Source: Hydractinia symbiolongicarpus (Eukaryota; Cnidaria; Hydrozoa; Anthoathecata; Hydractiniidae). From it: a stretch of 64,000 nt of DNA. The notes beneath the pieces were generated by a model. It searched no databases and was not told where the DNA came from. It saw only the letters and a program-made list of their open reading frames with translations. Made by a program: the position numbers and the translations under genes. Where the stretch lies: assembly GCF_029227915.1 (NCBI RefSeq), contig NC_079877.1, positions 6,264,001 to 6,328,000 of the forward strand, given 5' to 3'. Shown piece by piece: positions 1 to 14,182 of the stretch (position 1 is its first letter; each line of letters starts with the position of its first letter).

Positions 1-1439
1 TTTCCCGAACGATTTTTTATATTATTTTTTTACCACTAAAAGCATGAGACTTGTAGTTTTCAAAAATATTTTCATATTTGATGGGACGCTGAATAAAAGA
101 AGTTTAATCGCCGGCAAACGAACATCCGCAATTTCCCGTAAAACCCGGACTCGGCCCGTATAGTCAAAAGTATACAAAGAAAGTCCTCAGGGAGTAAACT
201 CATTTCCCGAACGATTTTTTAAATTATTTTTTCACCACTAAAACGCATGAGACTTGTAGTTTTTAAAAATGTTTTCATTTTTGATGAGACGCTTAATGAA
301 AGAGGTTTAATCGCCGGCAAACGAAATCCCGCGTTTTCCCGTAAATCCGGGGTTTGGCCCGTATAGTCGAATGTATACAAAGAAAGTACCCAGGGAGTAA
401 ACTCATTTCCCGAACGATTTTTTAAATTTTTTTTTCACCACTAACACGCATGAGACTTGTAGTTTTCAAAAATGTTTTCATTTTTGATGAGACGCTTAAT
501 GAAAGAGATTTAATCGCAGGAAAACGAAATCCCGCGTTTTCCCGTAAATCCGGGGCTTGGCCCGTATAGTCGAATGTATACAAAGAAAGTACCCAGGGAG
601 TAAACTCATTTCCCGAACGATTTTATAAATTATTTTTTCACCACTAAAACGCATGAGACTTGTAGTTTTAAAAAATGTTTTTATTTTTGATGAGACGCTG
701 AATAAAAGAAGTTTAATCGCCGGCAAACGAAAACCCGCGATTTCCCGTAAATCCCGGGCTTGGCACGTATAGTCGAATGTATACAAAGAAAGTACCCTGT
801 GAGTAAACTCATTTCCAGAACGATTTTTTAAATTATTTTTTCACCACTAAAGCCCATGAGACTTGTAGTTTTAAAAATGTTTTCATTTTTGATGAGACGC
901 TGAATAAAAGAAGTTTAATCGCTGGCAAACGAAAACCCGCGATTTCCCGTAAATCCGGGGCTTGGCCCGTATAGTCAAAAGTATACAAAGAAAGTACCCA
1001 GGGAAAAAACTCATTTCCCGAACGATTTTTTATATTATTTTTTCACCACTAAAACGCATGAGACTTGTAGTTTTAAAAAATGTTTTTATTTTTGATGAGA
1101 CGCTGAATAAAAGAAGTTTAATCGCCGGCAAACGAAAACCCGCGATTTCCCGTAAATCCCGGGCTTGGCACGTATAGTCGAATGTATACAAAGAAAGTAC
1201 CCTGTGAGTAAACTCATTTCCAGAACGATTTTTTAAATTATTTTTTCACCACTAAAGCCCATGAGACTTGTAGTTTTAAAAATGTTTTCATTTTTGATGA
1301 GACGCTGAATAAAAGAAGTTTAATCGCTGGCAAACGAAAACCCGCGATTTCCCGTAAATCCCGGGCTTGGCCCGTATAGTCAAAAGTATACAAAGAAAGT
1401 ACCCAGGGAAAAAACTCATTTCCCGAACGATTTTTTATA

Positions 1440-4400
1440 TTATTTTTTTACCACTAAACGCATGGGACTTGTAATTTTCAAAAATATTTTCATATTTGAT
1501 GGGAAGCTGAATAAAAGAAGTTTAATCGCCGGCAAACGAAAATCCGCGATTTCCCGTAAATCCCGGACTCGGCCCGTATAGTCAAAAGTATACAAAGAGA
1601 GTACCCAGGAAGTAAACTCATTTCCCGAACGATTTTTTAAATTATTTTTTCACCACTAAAACGCATGAGACTTGTAGTTTTCAAAAATGTTTTCATTTTT
1701 GATGAGACGCTGAATAAAAGAAGTTTAATCGCCGGCAAACGAAAATCCGCGTTTTCCCGTAAATCTGGGGTTTGGCCCGTATAGTGGAATGTATACAAAG
1801 AAAGTACCCAGGGAGTAAACTCATTTCCCGAACGATTTTTTAATTTTTTTTTTCACCACTAATACGCATGAGACTTGTAGTTTTCAAAAATGTTTTCATT
1901 TTTGATGAGACGCTTAATGAAAGAGATTTAATCGCAGGAAAACGAAATCCCGCGTTTTCCCGTAAATCCGGGGCTTGGCCCGTATAGTCGAATGTATACA
2001 AAGAAAGCACCCAGGGAGTAAACTCATTTCCCGAACGATTTTTTAAATTATTTTTTCACCACTAAAACGCATGAGACTTGTAGTTTTAAAAAATGTTTTT
2101 ATTTTTGATGAGACGCTGAATAAAAGAAGTTTATTCGCCGGCAAACGAAAACCCGCGATTTCCCGTAAATCCCGGGCTTGGCACGTATAGTCGAATGTAT
2201 ACAAAGAAAGTACCCTGTGAGTAAACTCATTTCCAGAACGATTTTTTAAATTATTTTTTCACCACTAAAGCCCATGAGACTTGTAGTTTTTAAAAATGTT
2301 TTCATTTTTGATGAGACGCTGAATAAAAGAAGTTTAATCGCTGGCAAACGAAAACCCGCGATTTCCCGTAAATCCCGGGCTTGGCCCGTATAATCAAAAG
2401 TATACAAAGAAAGTACCCAGGGAGTAAACTCATTTCCCGAACGATTTTTTATATTATTTTTTTACCACTAAACGCATGAGACTTGTAGTTTTCAAAAATA
2501 TTTTCATATTTGATGGGAAGCTGAATAAAAGAAGTTTAATCGCCGGCAAACGAAAATCCGCGATTTCCTGTAAATCCCGGACTCGGCCCGTATAGTCAAA
2601 AGTATACAAAGAGAGTACCCAGGGAGTAAACTCATTTCCCGAACGATTTTTTAAATTATTTTTTCACCACTAAAACGCATGAGACTTGAAGTTTTCAAAA
2701 ATGTTTTCATTTTTGATGAGACGCTGAATAAAAGAAGTTTAATCGCCGGCAAACGAAAATCCGCGATTTCCCGTAAATCCCGGACTCGGCCCGTATAGTC
2801 AAAAGTATACAAAGAAAGTACCCAGGGAGTAAACTCATTTCCCGAACGATTTTTTAAATTATTTTTTCACCACTAAAACGCATGAGACTTGTAGTTTTCA
2901 AAAATGTTTTCATTTTTGATGAGACGCTTGATGAAAGAGGTTTAATCGCCGGCAAACGAAATCCCGCGTTTTGCCGTAAATCCGGGGTTTGGCCCGTATA
3001 GTCGAATGTATACAAAGAAAGTACCCAGGGAGTAAACTCATTTCCCGAACGATTTTTTAAATTTTTTTTTAACACTAATACGCATGAGACTTGTAATTTT
3101 CAAAAATGTTTTCATTTTTGATGAGACGCTTAATGAAAGAAGTTTAATCGCCGGCAAACGAAAACCCGCGATTTCCCGTAAATCCCGGGCTTGGCACGTA
3201 TAGTCGAATGTATACAAAGAAAGTACCCTGTGAGTAAACTCATTTCCAGAACGATTTTTTAAATTATTTTTTCACCACTAAAGCCCATGAGACTTGTAGT
3301 TTTTAAAAATGTTTTCATTTTTGATGAGACGCTGAATAAAAGAAGTTTAATCGCTGGCAAACGAAAACCCGCGATTTCCCGTAAATCCCGGGCTTGGCCC
3401 GTATAATCAAAAGTATACAAAGAAAGTACCCAGGGAGTAAACTCATTTCCCGAACGATTTTTTATATTATTTTTTTACCACTAAACGCATGAGACTTGTA
3501 GTTTTCAAAAATATTTTCATATTTGATGGGAAGCTGAATAAAAGAAGTTTAATCGCCGGCAAACGAAAATCCGCGATTTCCTGTATATCCCGGACTCGGC
3601 CCGTATAGTCAAAAGTATACAAAGAGAGTACCCAGGGAGTAAACTCATTTCCCGAACGATTTTTTAAATTATTTTTTCACCACTAAAACGCATGAGACTT
3701 GTAGTTTTAAAAAATGTTTTCATTTTTGATGAGACGCTGAATAAAAGAAGTTTAATCGCCGGCAAACGAAAATCCGCGATTTCCCGTAAATCCCGGACTC
3801 GGCCCGTATAGTCAAAAGTATACAAAGAAAGTACCCAGGGAGTAAACTCATTTCCCGAACGATTTTTTAAATTATTTTTTCACCACTAAAACGCATGAGA
3901 CTTGTAGTTTTCAAAAATGTTTTCATTTTTGATGAGACGCTTGATGAAAGAGGTTTAATCGCCGGCAAACGAAATCCCGCGTTTTGCCGTAAATCCGGGG
4001 TTTGGCCCGTATAGTCGAATGTATACAAAGAAAGTACCCAGGGAGTAAACTCATTTCCCGAACGATTTTTTAAATTTTTTTTTAACACTAATACGCATGA
4101 GACTTGTAATTTTCAAAAATGTTTTCATTTTTGATGAGACGCTTAATGAAAGAAGTTTAATCGCCGGCAAACGAAAACCCGCGATTTCCCGTAAATCCCG
4201 GGCTTGGCACGTATAGTCGAATGTATACAAAGAAAGTACCCTGTGAGTAAACTCATTTCCAGAACGATTTTTTAAATTATTTTTTCACCATTAAAGCCCA
4301 TGAGACTTGTAGTTTTTAAAAATGTTTTCATTTTTGATGAGACGCTGAATAAAAGAAGTTTAATCGCCGGCAAACGAAAACCCGCGATTTCCCGTAAATC

Positions 4401-4480
4401 CCGGGCTTGGCCCGTATATTCAAAAGTATACAAAGAAAGTACCCAGTGAGTAAACTCATTTTCCGAACGATTTTTTATAT
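1440..4480 (+). repeat. Five-monomer higher-order repeat, three copies
   Basis: A diagnostic monomer carrying GATGGGAAGCTGAAT (instead of GATGGGACG) recurs with GGGAAG at 1501, 2515 and 3528, a period of 1013-1014 bp, which is five monomers. Other variants repeat in register: GTATAATCAAAAG near 2389 and 3402, and the CTGTAAATCCC / CTGTATATCCC pair near 2568 and 3581. The second and third copies are the closest pair; the first differs more in its second to fourth monomers. This indicates amplification of a pentamer by unequal exchange, with the 2515/3528 duplication the more recent. Confidence 0.85.
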
Positions 4481-4639
4481 TATTTTTTTACCACTAAACG
4501 CATGAGACTTGTAGTTTTCAAAAATGTTTTCATTTTTGATGAGACGCTTAATGAAAGAAGTTTAATCGCCGGCAAACGAAAACCCGCGATTTCCCGTAAA
4601 TCCCGGGCTTGGCACGTATAGTCGAATGTATACAAAGAA

Positions 4640-5450
4640 AGTACACTGTGAGTAAACTCATTTCCAGAACGATTTTTTAAATTATTTTTTCACCACTAAA
4701 GCCCATGAGACTTGTAGTTTTTAAAAATGTTTTTATTTTTGATGAGACGCTGAATAAAAGAAGTTTAATCGCCGGCAAACGAAAACCCGCGATTTCCCGT
4801 AAATCCCGGGCTTGGCCCGTATAGTCAAAAGTATACAAAGAAAGTACCCAGGGAGTAAACTCATTTCCCGAACGATTTTTTATATTATTTTTTTACCACT
4901 AAACGCATGAGGCTTGTAGTTTTCAAATATATTTTCATATTTGATGGGACGCTGAATAAAAGAAGTTTAATCGCCGGCAAACGAAAACCCGCGATTTCCC
5001 GTAAATCCCGGGCTTGGCACGTATAGTCGAATGTATACAAAGAAAGTACACTGTGAGTAAACTCATTTCCAGAACGATTTTTTAAATTATTTTTTCACCA
5101 CTAAAGCCCATGAGACTTGTAGTTTTTAAAAATGTTTTTATTTTTGATGAGACGCTGAATAAAAGAAGTTTAATCGCCGGCAAACGAAAACCCGCGATTT
5201 CCCGTAAATCCCGGGCTTGGCCCGTATAGTCAAAAGTATACAAAGAAAGTACCCAGGGAGTAAACTCATTTCCCGAACGATTTTTTATATTATTTTTTTA
5301 CCACTAAACGCATGAGGCTTGTAGTTTTCAAATATATTTTCATATTTGATGGGACGCTGAATAAAAGAAGTTTAATCGCCGGCAAACGAAAATCCGCGAT
5401 TTCCCGTAAATCCCGGACTCGGCCCGTATAGTCAAAAGTATACAAAGAAA
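4640..5450 (+). repeat. Two-monomer local duplication (period ~405 bp)
   Basis: The rare variant GTACACTGTGAG occurs at 4641 and 5046. The following monomer, with CCCATGAG and TTTTTATTTTTGATG, is repeated in the same order. The 405-bp shift equals two monomers, a small recent unequal-exchange event just downstream of the pentamer HOR. Confidence 0.7.
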
Positions 5451-7899
5451 GTACCCAGGGAGTAGACTCATTTCCCGAACGATTTTTTAAATTATTTTTT
5501 CACCACTAAAACGCATGAGACTTGTAGTTTTCAAAAATGTTTTCATTTTTGATGAGACGCTGAATAAAAGAAGTTTAATCGCCGGCAAACGAAAACCCGC
5601 GATTTCCCGTAAATCCCGGGCTTGGCCCGTATAGTCAAAAGTATACAAAGAAAGTACCCAGGAAGTAAACTCATTTCCCGAACGATTTCTTAAATTACTT
5701 TTTCACCACTAAAACGCATAAGACTTGTAGTTTTTAAAAATGTTTTCATTTTTGATGAGACGCTGAATAAAAGAAGTTTAATCGCCGGCAAACGAAAACC
5801 TGCGATTTCCCGTAAATCCCGACTTGGCCCGTATAGTCAAAAGTATACAAAGGAAGTACCCAGGGAGTAAACTCATTTCCCGAACGATTTTTTATATTAT
5901 TTTTTTACCACTAAAAGCATGAGACTTGTAGTTTTCAAAAATATTTTCATATTTGATGGGACGCTGAATAAAAGAAGTTTAATCGCCGGCAAACGAAAAT
6001 CCGCGATTTCCCGTAAATCCCGGACTCGGCCCGTATAGTCAAAAGTATACAAAGAAAGTACCCAGGGATTAAACTCATTTCCCGAACGATTTTTTAAATT
6101 ATTTTTTCACCACTAAAACGCATGAGACTTGTAGTTTTTAAAAATGTTTTCATTTTTGATGAGACGCTTAATGAAAGAGGTTTAATCGCCGGCAAACGAA
6201 ATCCCGCGTTTTCCCGTAAATCCGGGGTTTGGCCCGTATAGTCGAATGTATACAAAGAAAGTACCCAGGGAGTAAACTCATTTCCCGAACGATTTTTTAA
6301 ATTATTTTTTCACCACTAAAACGCATGAGACTTGTAGTTTTAAAAAATGTTTTTATTTTTGATGAGACGCTGAATAAAAGAAGTTTAATCGCCGGCAAAC
6401 GAAAACCCGCGATTTCCTGTAAATCCCGGGCTTGGCACGTATAGTCGAATGTATACAAAGAAAGTACCCTGTGAGTAAACTCATTTCCAGAACGATTTTT
6501 TAAATTATTTTATCACCACTAAAGCCCATGAGACTTGTAGTTTTTAAAAATGTTTTCATTTTTGATGAGACGCTGAATAAAAGAAGTTTAATCGCCGGCA
6601 AACGAAAACCCGCGATTTCCCGTAAATCCCGGGCTTGGCCCGTATAGTCAAAAGTATACAAAGAAAGTACCCAGGGAGTAAACTCATTTCCCGAACGATT
6701 TTTTATATTATTTTTTTACCACTAAACGCATGAGACTTGTAGTTTTCAAAAATATTTTCATTTTTGATGGGACGCTGAATAAAAGAAGTTTAATCGCCGG
6801 CAAACGAAAATCCGCGATTTCCCGTAAATCCCGGACTCGGCCCGTATAGTCCAAAGTATACAAAGAAAGTACCCAGGGAGTAAACTCATTTCCCGAACGA
6901 TTTTTTAAATTATTTTTTCACCACTAAAACGCAGGAGACTTGTAGTTTTCAAAAATGTTTTCATTTTTGATGAGACGCTGAATAAAAGAAGTTTAATCGC
7001 CGGCAAACGAAAATCCGCGATTTCCCGTAAATCCCGGACTCGGCCCGTATAGTCAAAAGTATACAAAGAAAGTACCCAGGGAGTAAACTCATTTCCCGAA
7101 CGATTTTTTAAATTATTTTTTCACCACTAAAACGCATGAGACTTGTAGTTTTCAAAAATGTTTTCATTTTTGATGAGACGCTGAATAAAAGAAGTTTAAT
7201 CGCCGGCAAACGAAAACCCGCGATTTCCCGTAAATCCCGGGCTTGGCCGTATAGTCAAAAGTATACAAAGAAAGTACCCAGGGAGTAAACTCATTTCCCG
7301 AACGATTTTTTAAATTATTTTTTCACCACTAAAACGCATGAGACTTGTAGTTTTCAAAAATGTTTTCATTTTTGATGAGATCCTCAATAAAAGAAGTTTA
7401 ATCGCCGGCAAACGAAAACCCGCGATTTCCCGTAAATCCCGGACTCGGCCCGTATAGTCAAAAGTATACAAAGAAAGTACCCAGGGAGTAAACTCATTTC
7501 CCGAACGATTTTTTATATTATTTTTTTACCACTAAACGCATGAGACTTGTAGTTTTCAAAAATGTTTTCATTTTTGATGGGACGCTGAATAAAAGAAGTT
7601 TAATCGCCGGCAAACGAAAATCCGCGATTTTCAATAAATCCCGGACTCGGCCCGTATAGTCCAAGGTATACAAAGAAAGTACCCAGGGAGTAAACTCATT
7701 TCCCGAACGATTTTTTAAATTATTTTTTCACCACTAAAACGCATGAGACTTGTAGTTTTCAAAAATGTTTTCATTTTTGATGAGACCCTCAATAAAAGAA
7801 GTTTAATCGCCGGCAAACGAAAATCCGCGATTTCCCGCAAATCCCGGACTCGGCCCGTATAGTCAAAAGTATACAAAGAAAGTACCCAGGGAGTAAACT

Positions 7900-9720
7900 C
7901 ATTTCCCGAACGATTTTTTAAATTATTCTTTCACCACTAAAACGCATGAGACTTGTAGTTTTCAAAAATGTTTTCATTTTTGATGAGACGCTTAATGAAA
8001 GAGGTTTAATCGCCGGCAAACGAAATCCCGCGTTTTCCCGTAAATCCGGGGTTTGGCCCGTATAGTCAAAAGTATACAAAGAAAGTACCCAGGGAGTAAA
8101 CTCATTTCCCGAACGATTTTTTAAATTATTTTTTCACCACTAAAACGCATAAGACTTGTAGTTTTCAAAAATGTTTTCATTTTTGATGAGACGCTGAATA
8201 AAAGCAGTTTAATCGCCGGCAAACGAAAACCTGCGATTTCCCGTAAATCCCGGACTCGGCTCGTATAGTCAAAAGTATACAAAGAAAGTACCCAGGGAGT
8301 AAACTCATTTCCCGAACGATTTTTTATATTATTTTTTTACCACTAAACGCATGAGACTTGTAGTTTTCAAAAATATTTTCATATTTGATGGGACGCTGAA
8401 TAAAAGAAGTTTAATCGCTGGCAAACGAAAATCCGCGATTTCCCGTAAATCCCGGACTCGGCCCGTATAGTCCAAAGTATACAAAGAAAGTACCCAGGGA
8501 GTAAACTCATTTCCCGAACGATTTTTTAAATTATTATTTCACCACTAAAACGCATGAGACTTGTAGTTTTCAAAAATATTTTCATATTTGATGGGACGCT
8601 GAATAAAAGAAGTTTAATCGCCGGCAAACGAAAATCCGCGATTTCCCGCAAATCCCGGACTCGGCCCGTATAGTCAAAAGTATACAAAGAAAGTACCCAG
8701 GGAGTAAACTCATTTCCCGAACGATTTTTTAAATTATTCTTTCACCACTAAAACGCATGAGACTTGTAGTTTTCAAAAATGTTTTCATTTTTGATGAGAC
8801 GCTTAATGAAAGAGGTTTAATCGCCGGCAAACGAAATCCCGCGTTTTCCCGTAAATCCGGGGTTTGGCCCGTATAGTCAAAAGTATACAAAGAAAGTACC
8901 CAGGGAGTAAACTCATTTCCCGAACGATTTTTTAAATTATTTTTTCACCACTAAAACGCATGAGACTTGTAGTTTTCAAAAATGTTTTCATTTTTGATGA
9001 GACGCTGAATAAAAGCAGTTTAATCGCCGGCAAACGAAAACCTGCGATTTCCCGTAAATCCCGGACTCGGCTCGTATAGTCAAAAGTATACAAAGAAAGT
9101 ACCCAGGGAGTAAACTCATTTCCCGAACGATTTTTTATATTATTTTTTTACCACTAAACGCATGAGACTTGTAGTTTTCAAAAATATTTTCATATTTGAT
9201 GGGACGCTGAATAAAAGAAGTTTAATCGCTGGCAAACGAAAATCCGCGATTTCCCGTAAATCCCGGACTCGGCCCGTATAGTCCAAAGTATACAAAGAAA
9301 GTACCCAGGGAGTAAACTCATTTCCCGAACGATTTTTTAAATTATTATTTCACCACTAAAACGCATGAGACTTGTAGTTTTCAAAAATGTTTTCATTTTT
9401 GATGAGACGCTTAATGAAAGAGGTTTAATCGCCGGCAAACGAAATCCCGCGTTTTCCCGTAAATCCGGGGTTTGGCCCGTATAGTCAAAAGTATACAAAG
9501 AAAGTACCCAGGGAGTAAACTCATTTCCCGAACGATTTTTTAAATTATTTTTTCACCACTAAAACGCATGAGACTTGTAGTTTTCAAAAATGTTTTCATT
9601 TTTGATGAGACGCTGAATAAAAGCAGTTTAATCGCCGGCAAACGAAAACCTGCGATTTCCCGTAAATCCCGGACTCGGCTCGTATAGTCAAAAGTATACA
9701 AAGAAAGTACCCAGGGAGTA
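7900..9720 (+). repeat. Four-monomer local duplication (offset ~811 bp) plus a three-monomer repeat
   Basis: The private variant TTATTCTTTCACC is at 7923 and 8734 (offset 811 bp, four monomers). The linked AAAAGCAGTTTAATCGCC monomer with CTGCGATTT and GGCTCGTATAG follows both, and appears a third time about 610 bp (three monomers) later near 9623. The shared chain of rare variants shows tandem duplication of short monomer blocks rather than independent mutation. Confidence 0.75.
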
Positions 9721-12700
9721 AACTCATTTCCCGAACGATTTTTTATATTATTTTTTTACCACTAAACGCATGAGACTTGTAGTTTTCAAAAATATTTACA
9801 TATTTGATGGGACGCTGAATAAAAGAAGTTTAATCGCCGGCAAACGAAAATCCGCGATTTCCCGTAAATCCCGGACTCGGCCCGTATAGTCCAAAGTATA
9901 CAAAGAAAGTACCCAGGGAGTAAACTCATTTCCCGAACGATTTTTTAAATTATTATTTCACCACTAAAACGCATGAGACTTGTAGTTTTCAAAAATGTTT
10001 TCATTTTTGATGAGACCCTCAATAAAAGAAGTTTAATCGCCGGCAAACGAAAATCCGCGATTTCCCGTAAATCCCAGACTCGGCCCGTATAGTCAAAAGT
10101 ATACAAAGAAAGTACCCAGGGAGTAAACTCATTTCCCGAACGATTTTTTAAATTATTTTTTCACCACTAAAACGCATGAGACTTGTAGTTTTCAAAAATG
10201 TTTTCATTTTTGATGAGACGCTGAATAAAAGAAGTTTAATCACCGGCAAACGAAAACCCGCGAGTTCCGGTAAATCCCGGGCTTGGCCGTATAGTCAAAA
10301 GTATACCAAGAAAGTACCCAGGGAGTAAACTCATTTCCCGAACGATTTCTTAAATTACTTTTTCACCACTAAAACGCATGAGACTTGTAGTTTTCAAAAA
10401 TGTTTTCTTTTTTGATGAGACGCTGAATAAAAGAAGTTCAATCGCCGGCAAACGAAACCCTGCGATTTCCCGTAAATCCTGGACTCGGCCCGTATAGTCA
10501 AAAGTATACAAAGAAAGTACCCAGGGAGTAAACTCATTTCCCGAACGATTTTTTATATTATTTTCTTACCACTAAACGCATGAGACTTGTAGTTTTCAAG
10601 AATGTTTTCATTTTTGATGAGACGCTGAATAAAAGCAGTTAAATCGCCGGCAAACTAAAACCCGCGATTTCCCGTAAATCCCGGGCTTGGCACGTATAGT
10701 CGCATGTATACAAAGAAAGTACCCTGTGAGTAAACTCATTTCCAGGACGATTTTTTAAATTATTTTTTCACCACTAAACGCATGAGACTTGTAGTTTTCA
10801 AAAATATTTTCATATTTGATGGGACGCTGAATAAAAGAAGTTTAATCACCGGCAAACGAAAACCTGCCATTTCCCGTAAATCCCGACTTGGCCCGTATAG
10901 TCAAAAGTATACAAAGGAAGTACCCAGGGAGTAAACTCATTTCCCGAACGATTTTTTATATTATTTTTTTACCACTAAAAGCATGAGACTTGTAGTTTTC
11001 AAAAATATTTTCATATTTGATGGGACGCTGAATAAAAGAAGTTTAATCGCCGGCAAACGAAAATCCGCGATTTCCCGCAAATCCCGGACTCGGCCCGTAT
11101 AGTCAAAAGTATACAAAGAAAGTACCCAGGGAGTAAACTCATTTCCCGAACGATTTTTTAAATTATTTTTTCACCACTAAAACGCATGAGACTTGTAGTT
11201 CTCAAAAATGTTTTCATTTTTGATGAGACGCTTAATGAAAGAGGTTTAATCGCCGGCAAACGAAATCCCGCGTTTTCCCGTAAATCCGGGGTTTGGCCCG
11301 TATAGTCGAATGTATACAAAGAAAGTACCCAGGGAGTAAACTCATTTCCCGAACGATTTTTTAAATTTTTTTTTCACCACTAATACGCATGAGACTTGTA
11401 GTTTTCAAAAATGTTTTCATTTTTGATGAGACGCTTAATGAAAGAGATTTAATCGCAGGAAAACGAAAACCCGCGATTTCCCTTAAATCCCGGGCTTGGC
11501 CCGTATAGTCGAATGTATACAAAGAAAGTACCCTGTGAGTAAACTCATTTCCAGAACGATTTTTTAAATTATTTTTTCACCACTAAAACGCATAAGACTT
11601 GTAGTATTTAAAAATGTTTTCATTTTTGATGAGACGCTGAATAAAAGAAGTTTAATCGCCGGCAAACGAAATCCCGCGATTTCCCGTAAATCCCGGCTTG
11701 GCCCGTATAGTCAAAAGTATACAAAGAAAGTACCCAGGGAGTAAACTCATTTCCCGAATGATTTTTTAAATTATTTTTTCACCACTAAAACGCATGAGAC
11801 TTGTAGTTTTCAAAAATGTTTTCATTTTTGATGAGACGCTGAATAAAAGAAGTTTAATCGCCGGCAAACGAAAACCCGCGATTTCCCGTAAATCCCGGGC
11901 TTGGCACGTATAGTCGAATGTATACAAAGAAAGTACCCTGTGAGTAAACGCATTTCCAGAACGATTTTTTAAATTATTTTTTCACCACTAAAACGCATAA
12001 GACTTGTACTTTTTAAAAATGTATCCATTTTTGATGAGACGCTGAATAAAAGAAGTTTAATCGCCGGCAAACGAAAACCCGCGATTTCCCGTAAATCCCG
12101 GCTTTGCCCGTATAGTCAAAAGTATACAAAGAAAGTACCCAGGGAGTAAACTCATTTCCCGAACAATTTTTTAAATTATTTTTTCACCACTAAAACGCAT
12201 GAGACTTGTAGTTTTCAAAAATGTTTTTATATTTGATGGGACGCTGAATAAAAGAAGTTTAATCGCCGGCAAACGAAATTCCGCGCTTTCCCGTAAATCC
12301 CGGACTCGGCCCGTATAGTCAAAAGTATACAAAGAAAGTTCCCAGGGAGTAAACTCATTTCCCGAACGATTTTTTAAATTATTTTTTCACCACTAAAACG
12401 CATGAGACTTGTAGTTTTCAAAAATGTTTTCATTTTTGATGAGACGCTGAATAAAAGAAGTTTAATTGCCGGCAAACGAAAACCCGCGATTTCCCGTAAA
12501 TCCCGGGCTTGGCACTTATAGTCGAATGTATACAAAGAAAGTACCCTGTGAGTAAACGCATTTCCAGAACGATTTTTTAAATTATTTTTTCACCACTAAA
12601 ACGCATAAGACTTGTAGTTTTTAAAAATGTATTCATTTTTGATGAGACGCTGAATAAAAGAAGTTTAATCGCCGGCAAACGAAAACCCGCGATTTCCCGT

Positions 12701-12746
12701 AAATCCCGGCTTTGCCCGTATAGTCACTAGAAATTAAAAAAAGGGG

Positions 12747-12764
12747 TTGCGAAGCATTTCGCAA
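12747..12764 (-). other. 3' terminal hairpin of element copy A
   Basis: TTGCGAAGCATTTCGCAA on the plus strand folds as a perfect 7-bp stem (TTGCGAA/TTCGCAA on the minus strand) with a 4-nt loop. It lies 16 nt inside the CTAG terminus at 12727-12730. Its first ten plus-strand bases (12747-12756) are the inverse complement of the other end of the element at 15760-15769. A stem-loop just before a CTRR end is the usual Helitron-superfamily 3' terminator signal. Confidence 0.65.
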
Positions 12765-14174
12765 GTTGCAAGCAAAATTAAACTATCCAATACTTTGTCC
12801 CTAGCGCTTCTTGTTTAATTGGCGCTAACATCTTCCGAAATACATCAAAATTGAATATCATATAGAAGAACCCTGGGGACGAGGTAGGAAAATGAACGCT
12901 CTGCGGAACAATTCGTTGCTCCAAAACAGTTTTTTTGCGAATAGACTGCGCGAGTATTTGATGTGCGTGGGATATTCTTTTGAAAATGTGCGAGAAAGTT
13001 AGATTACGCGAAACTAACAAAAACGAATAACGCGTGTTAAAATTTTGTACCGCCTTTTCCCACAGAATGGTTAAAGTAAAGAGCGCAATACAAAATTACA
13101 CTTTTAGCAGTATTCCGAAAGATATGTGATACATCGAGTTGTACTACCCGCAGAAGTTGGTCCTAACGTTAACGATTTCGTAAATGACCTCACAACAAAA
13201 CAGTATTTTTTTCACGTAAAAATACCGGCAGTAGAAGCCACAGAATCTGCTGGAACGAATTTCGAAAACTCACGGGAAACAATTAAAACAAAAACAAACA
13301 AATCAAAACAGTTTTTTAACTTTATCAAGATTTATTAAATAGCTTCAAATTTGGGCAGAAAAACAATAACGGATTCGCCTTCTTTTCACCACACGCATTA
13401 GAAGATTACATCACTCACTCCCATTGTACACAATCTAAAAGAAAAAGAAAACATTTTCATATAGTGAAGCTTCCAGTGCCTTTAAGGGATGGCCAAGTCA
13501 ATGGAATTGAAAGCACTGTTTTTCATCTTATAAATAATTAAGGCTAATTCGGAAAAGTATAAAAGAAAAAAACTAAACAATTTGGCAACTTTACTAATTT
13601 TATACGCAAAGTTCCAACCATACCAACAGTTTCCAAATCTGACAAAATAATTTTAGAAGTGTTTATTTTTTCAGAATTTGATTGATGCAAGGCCAAGGGA
13701 AATTAAATAAGTTTATTGTCCTAGACCCATTTAAAAACATATGCTTCTCATCATTCGGTTTTTTTTCAACCAACATTAATGTAATCACCCAGAGGAAATT
13801 ATAATGTCTCTTGTGTGTGTTTTAGAAGCTGAGTACACAAATATTACAAGTGCTGAACTTTGGCAATCATATTTTGCAATCAGACCCTTCTAAAAACTAT
13901 GCTGAACCATGTCAATTATTAAATTCAGCACTAATAGAAAAGCACCTTGGATAGGATTCTTTGTTGGGCGAATAAAATGACTGACAAATGGTTTATCGTG
14001 AATGAAATAGTAATTTTTACACAAATAATTTAAAAAATAATGAACTTTGTTATGTGGGTTGTTCTCAAACACACGTGGGCGGTGGACAAAAAACTGTGAT
14101 GTAATTTCTCTTGGTCTATTATTCCTGAGAATATTCTAAAATAAGAGGGTGTCAATAAGCTGCAAACAGCCACA

Positions 14175-14182
14175 TATATAAG
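14175..14182 (+). promoter_or_regulatory. Possible TATA-box-like site inside element copy A
   Basis: TATATAAG followed by GGGCGAGTTCAGG resembles a Pol II core promoter and stands out from the AT-rich surroundings. The same bases occur in copy B at 22078-22085. The open frame downstream (14294-14644, 116 codons) matches no family I recognise. An AT-rich region can produce this motif by chance, so this is a weak call. Confidence 0.2.

Larger units (their letters stand above)
1..12726 (+). repeat. Satellite block 1: ~203-bp tandem monomer array
   Basis: About 63 head-to-tail monomers of ~203 bp, entered part-way through a monomer at base 1. Every unit repeats the same landmarks in order: GTATACAAAGAAAGTACC, CATTTCCCGAACGATTTTTT, CACCACTAAAACGCATGAGA, CTTGTAGTTTT, TTTTTGATGAGACGCTGAAT, TTTAATCGCCGGCAAACGAA, ATTTCCCGTAAATCC and CCCGTATAGTC. 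I saw no inverted monomers. Subtypes differ at fixed sites: TTAAATT or TATATT after the T-run, GATGAGACG or GATGGGACG, CTGAATAAAAG or CTTAATGAAAG, GGCCCG or GGCACG, TTTCCCG or TTTCCAG. Since 203 is not a multiple of 3, the frame shifts at every unit, so the block is non-coding. Function is unknown. A centromeric or other heterochromatic satellite is the natural inference, but no flanking context is visible. Confidence 0.97.

Noticed and set aside
1-12726. CRISPR-like direct repeats
   Set aside because: The repetition is a contiguous ~203-bp tandem unit with no unique spacers.
12778-13020. 80-codon minus-strand frame (same at 20681-20923) and smaller frames at 13126-13338 and 13890-14072 in the large element
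   Set aside because: Short, unrecognised, and lacking any Rep or helicase motif. Expected by chance in ~3 kb of AT-rich DNA.
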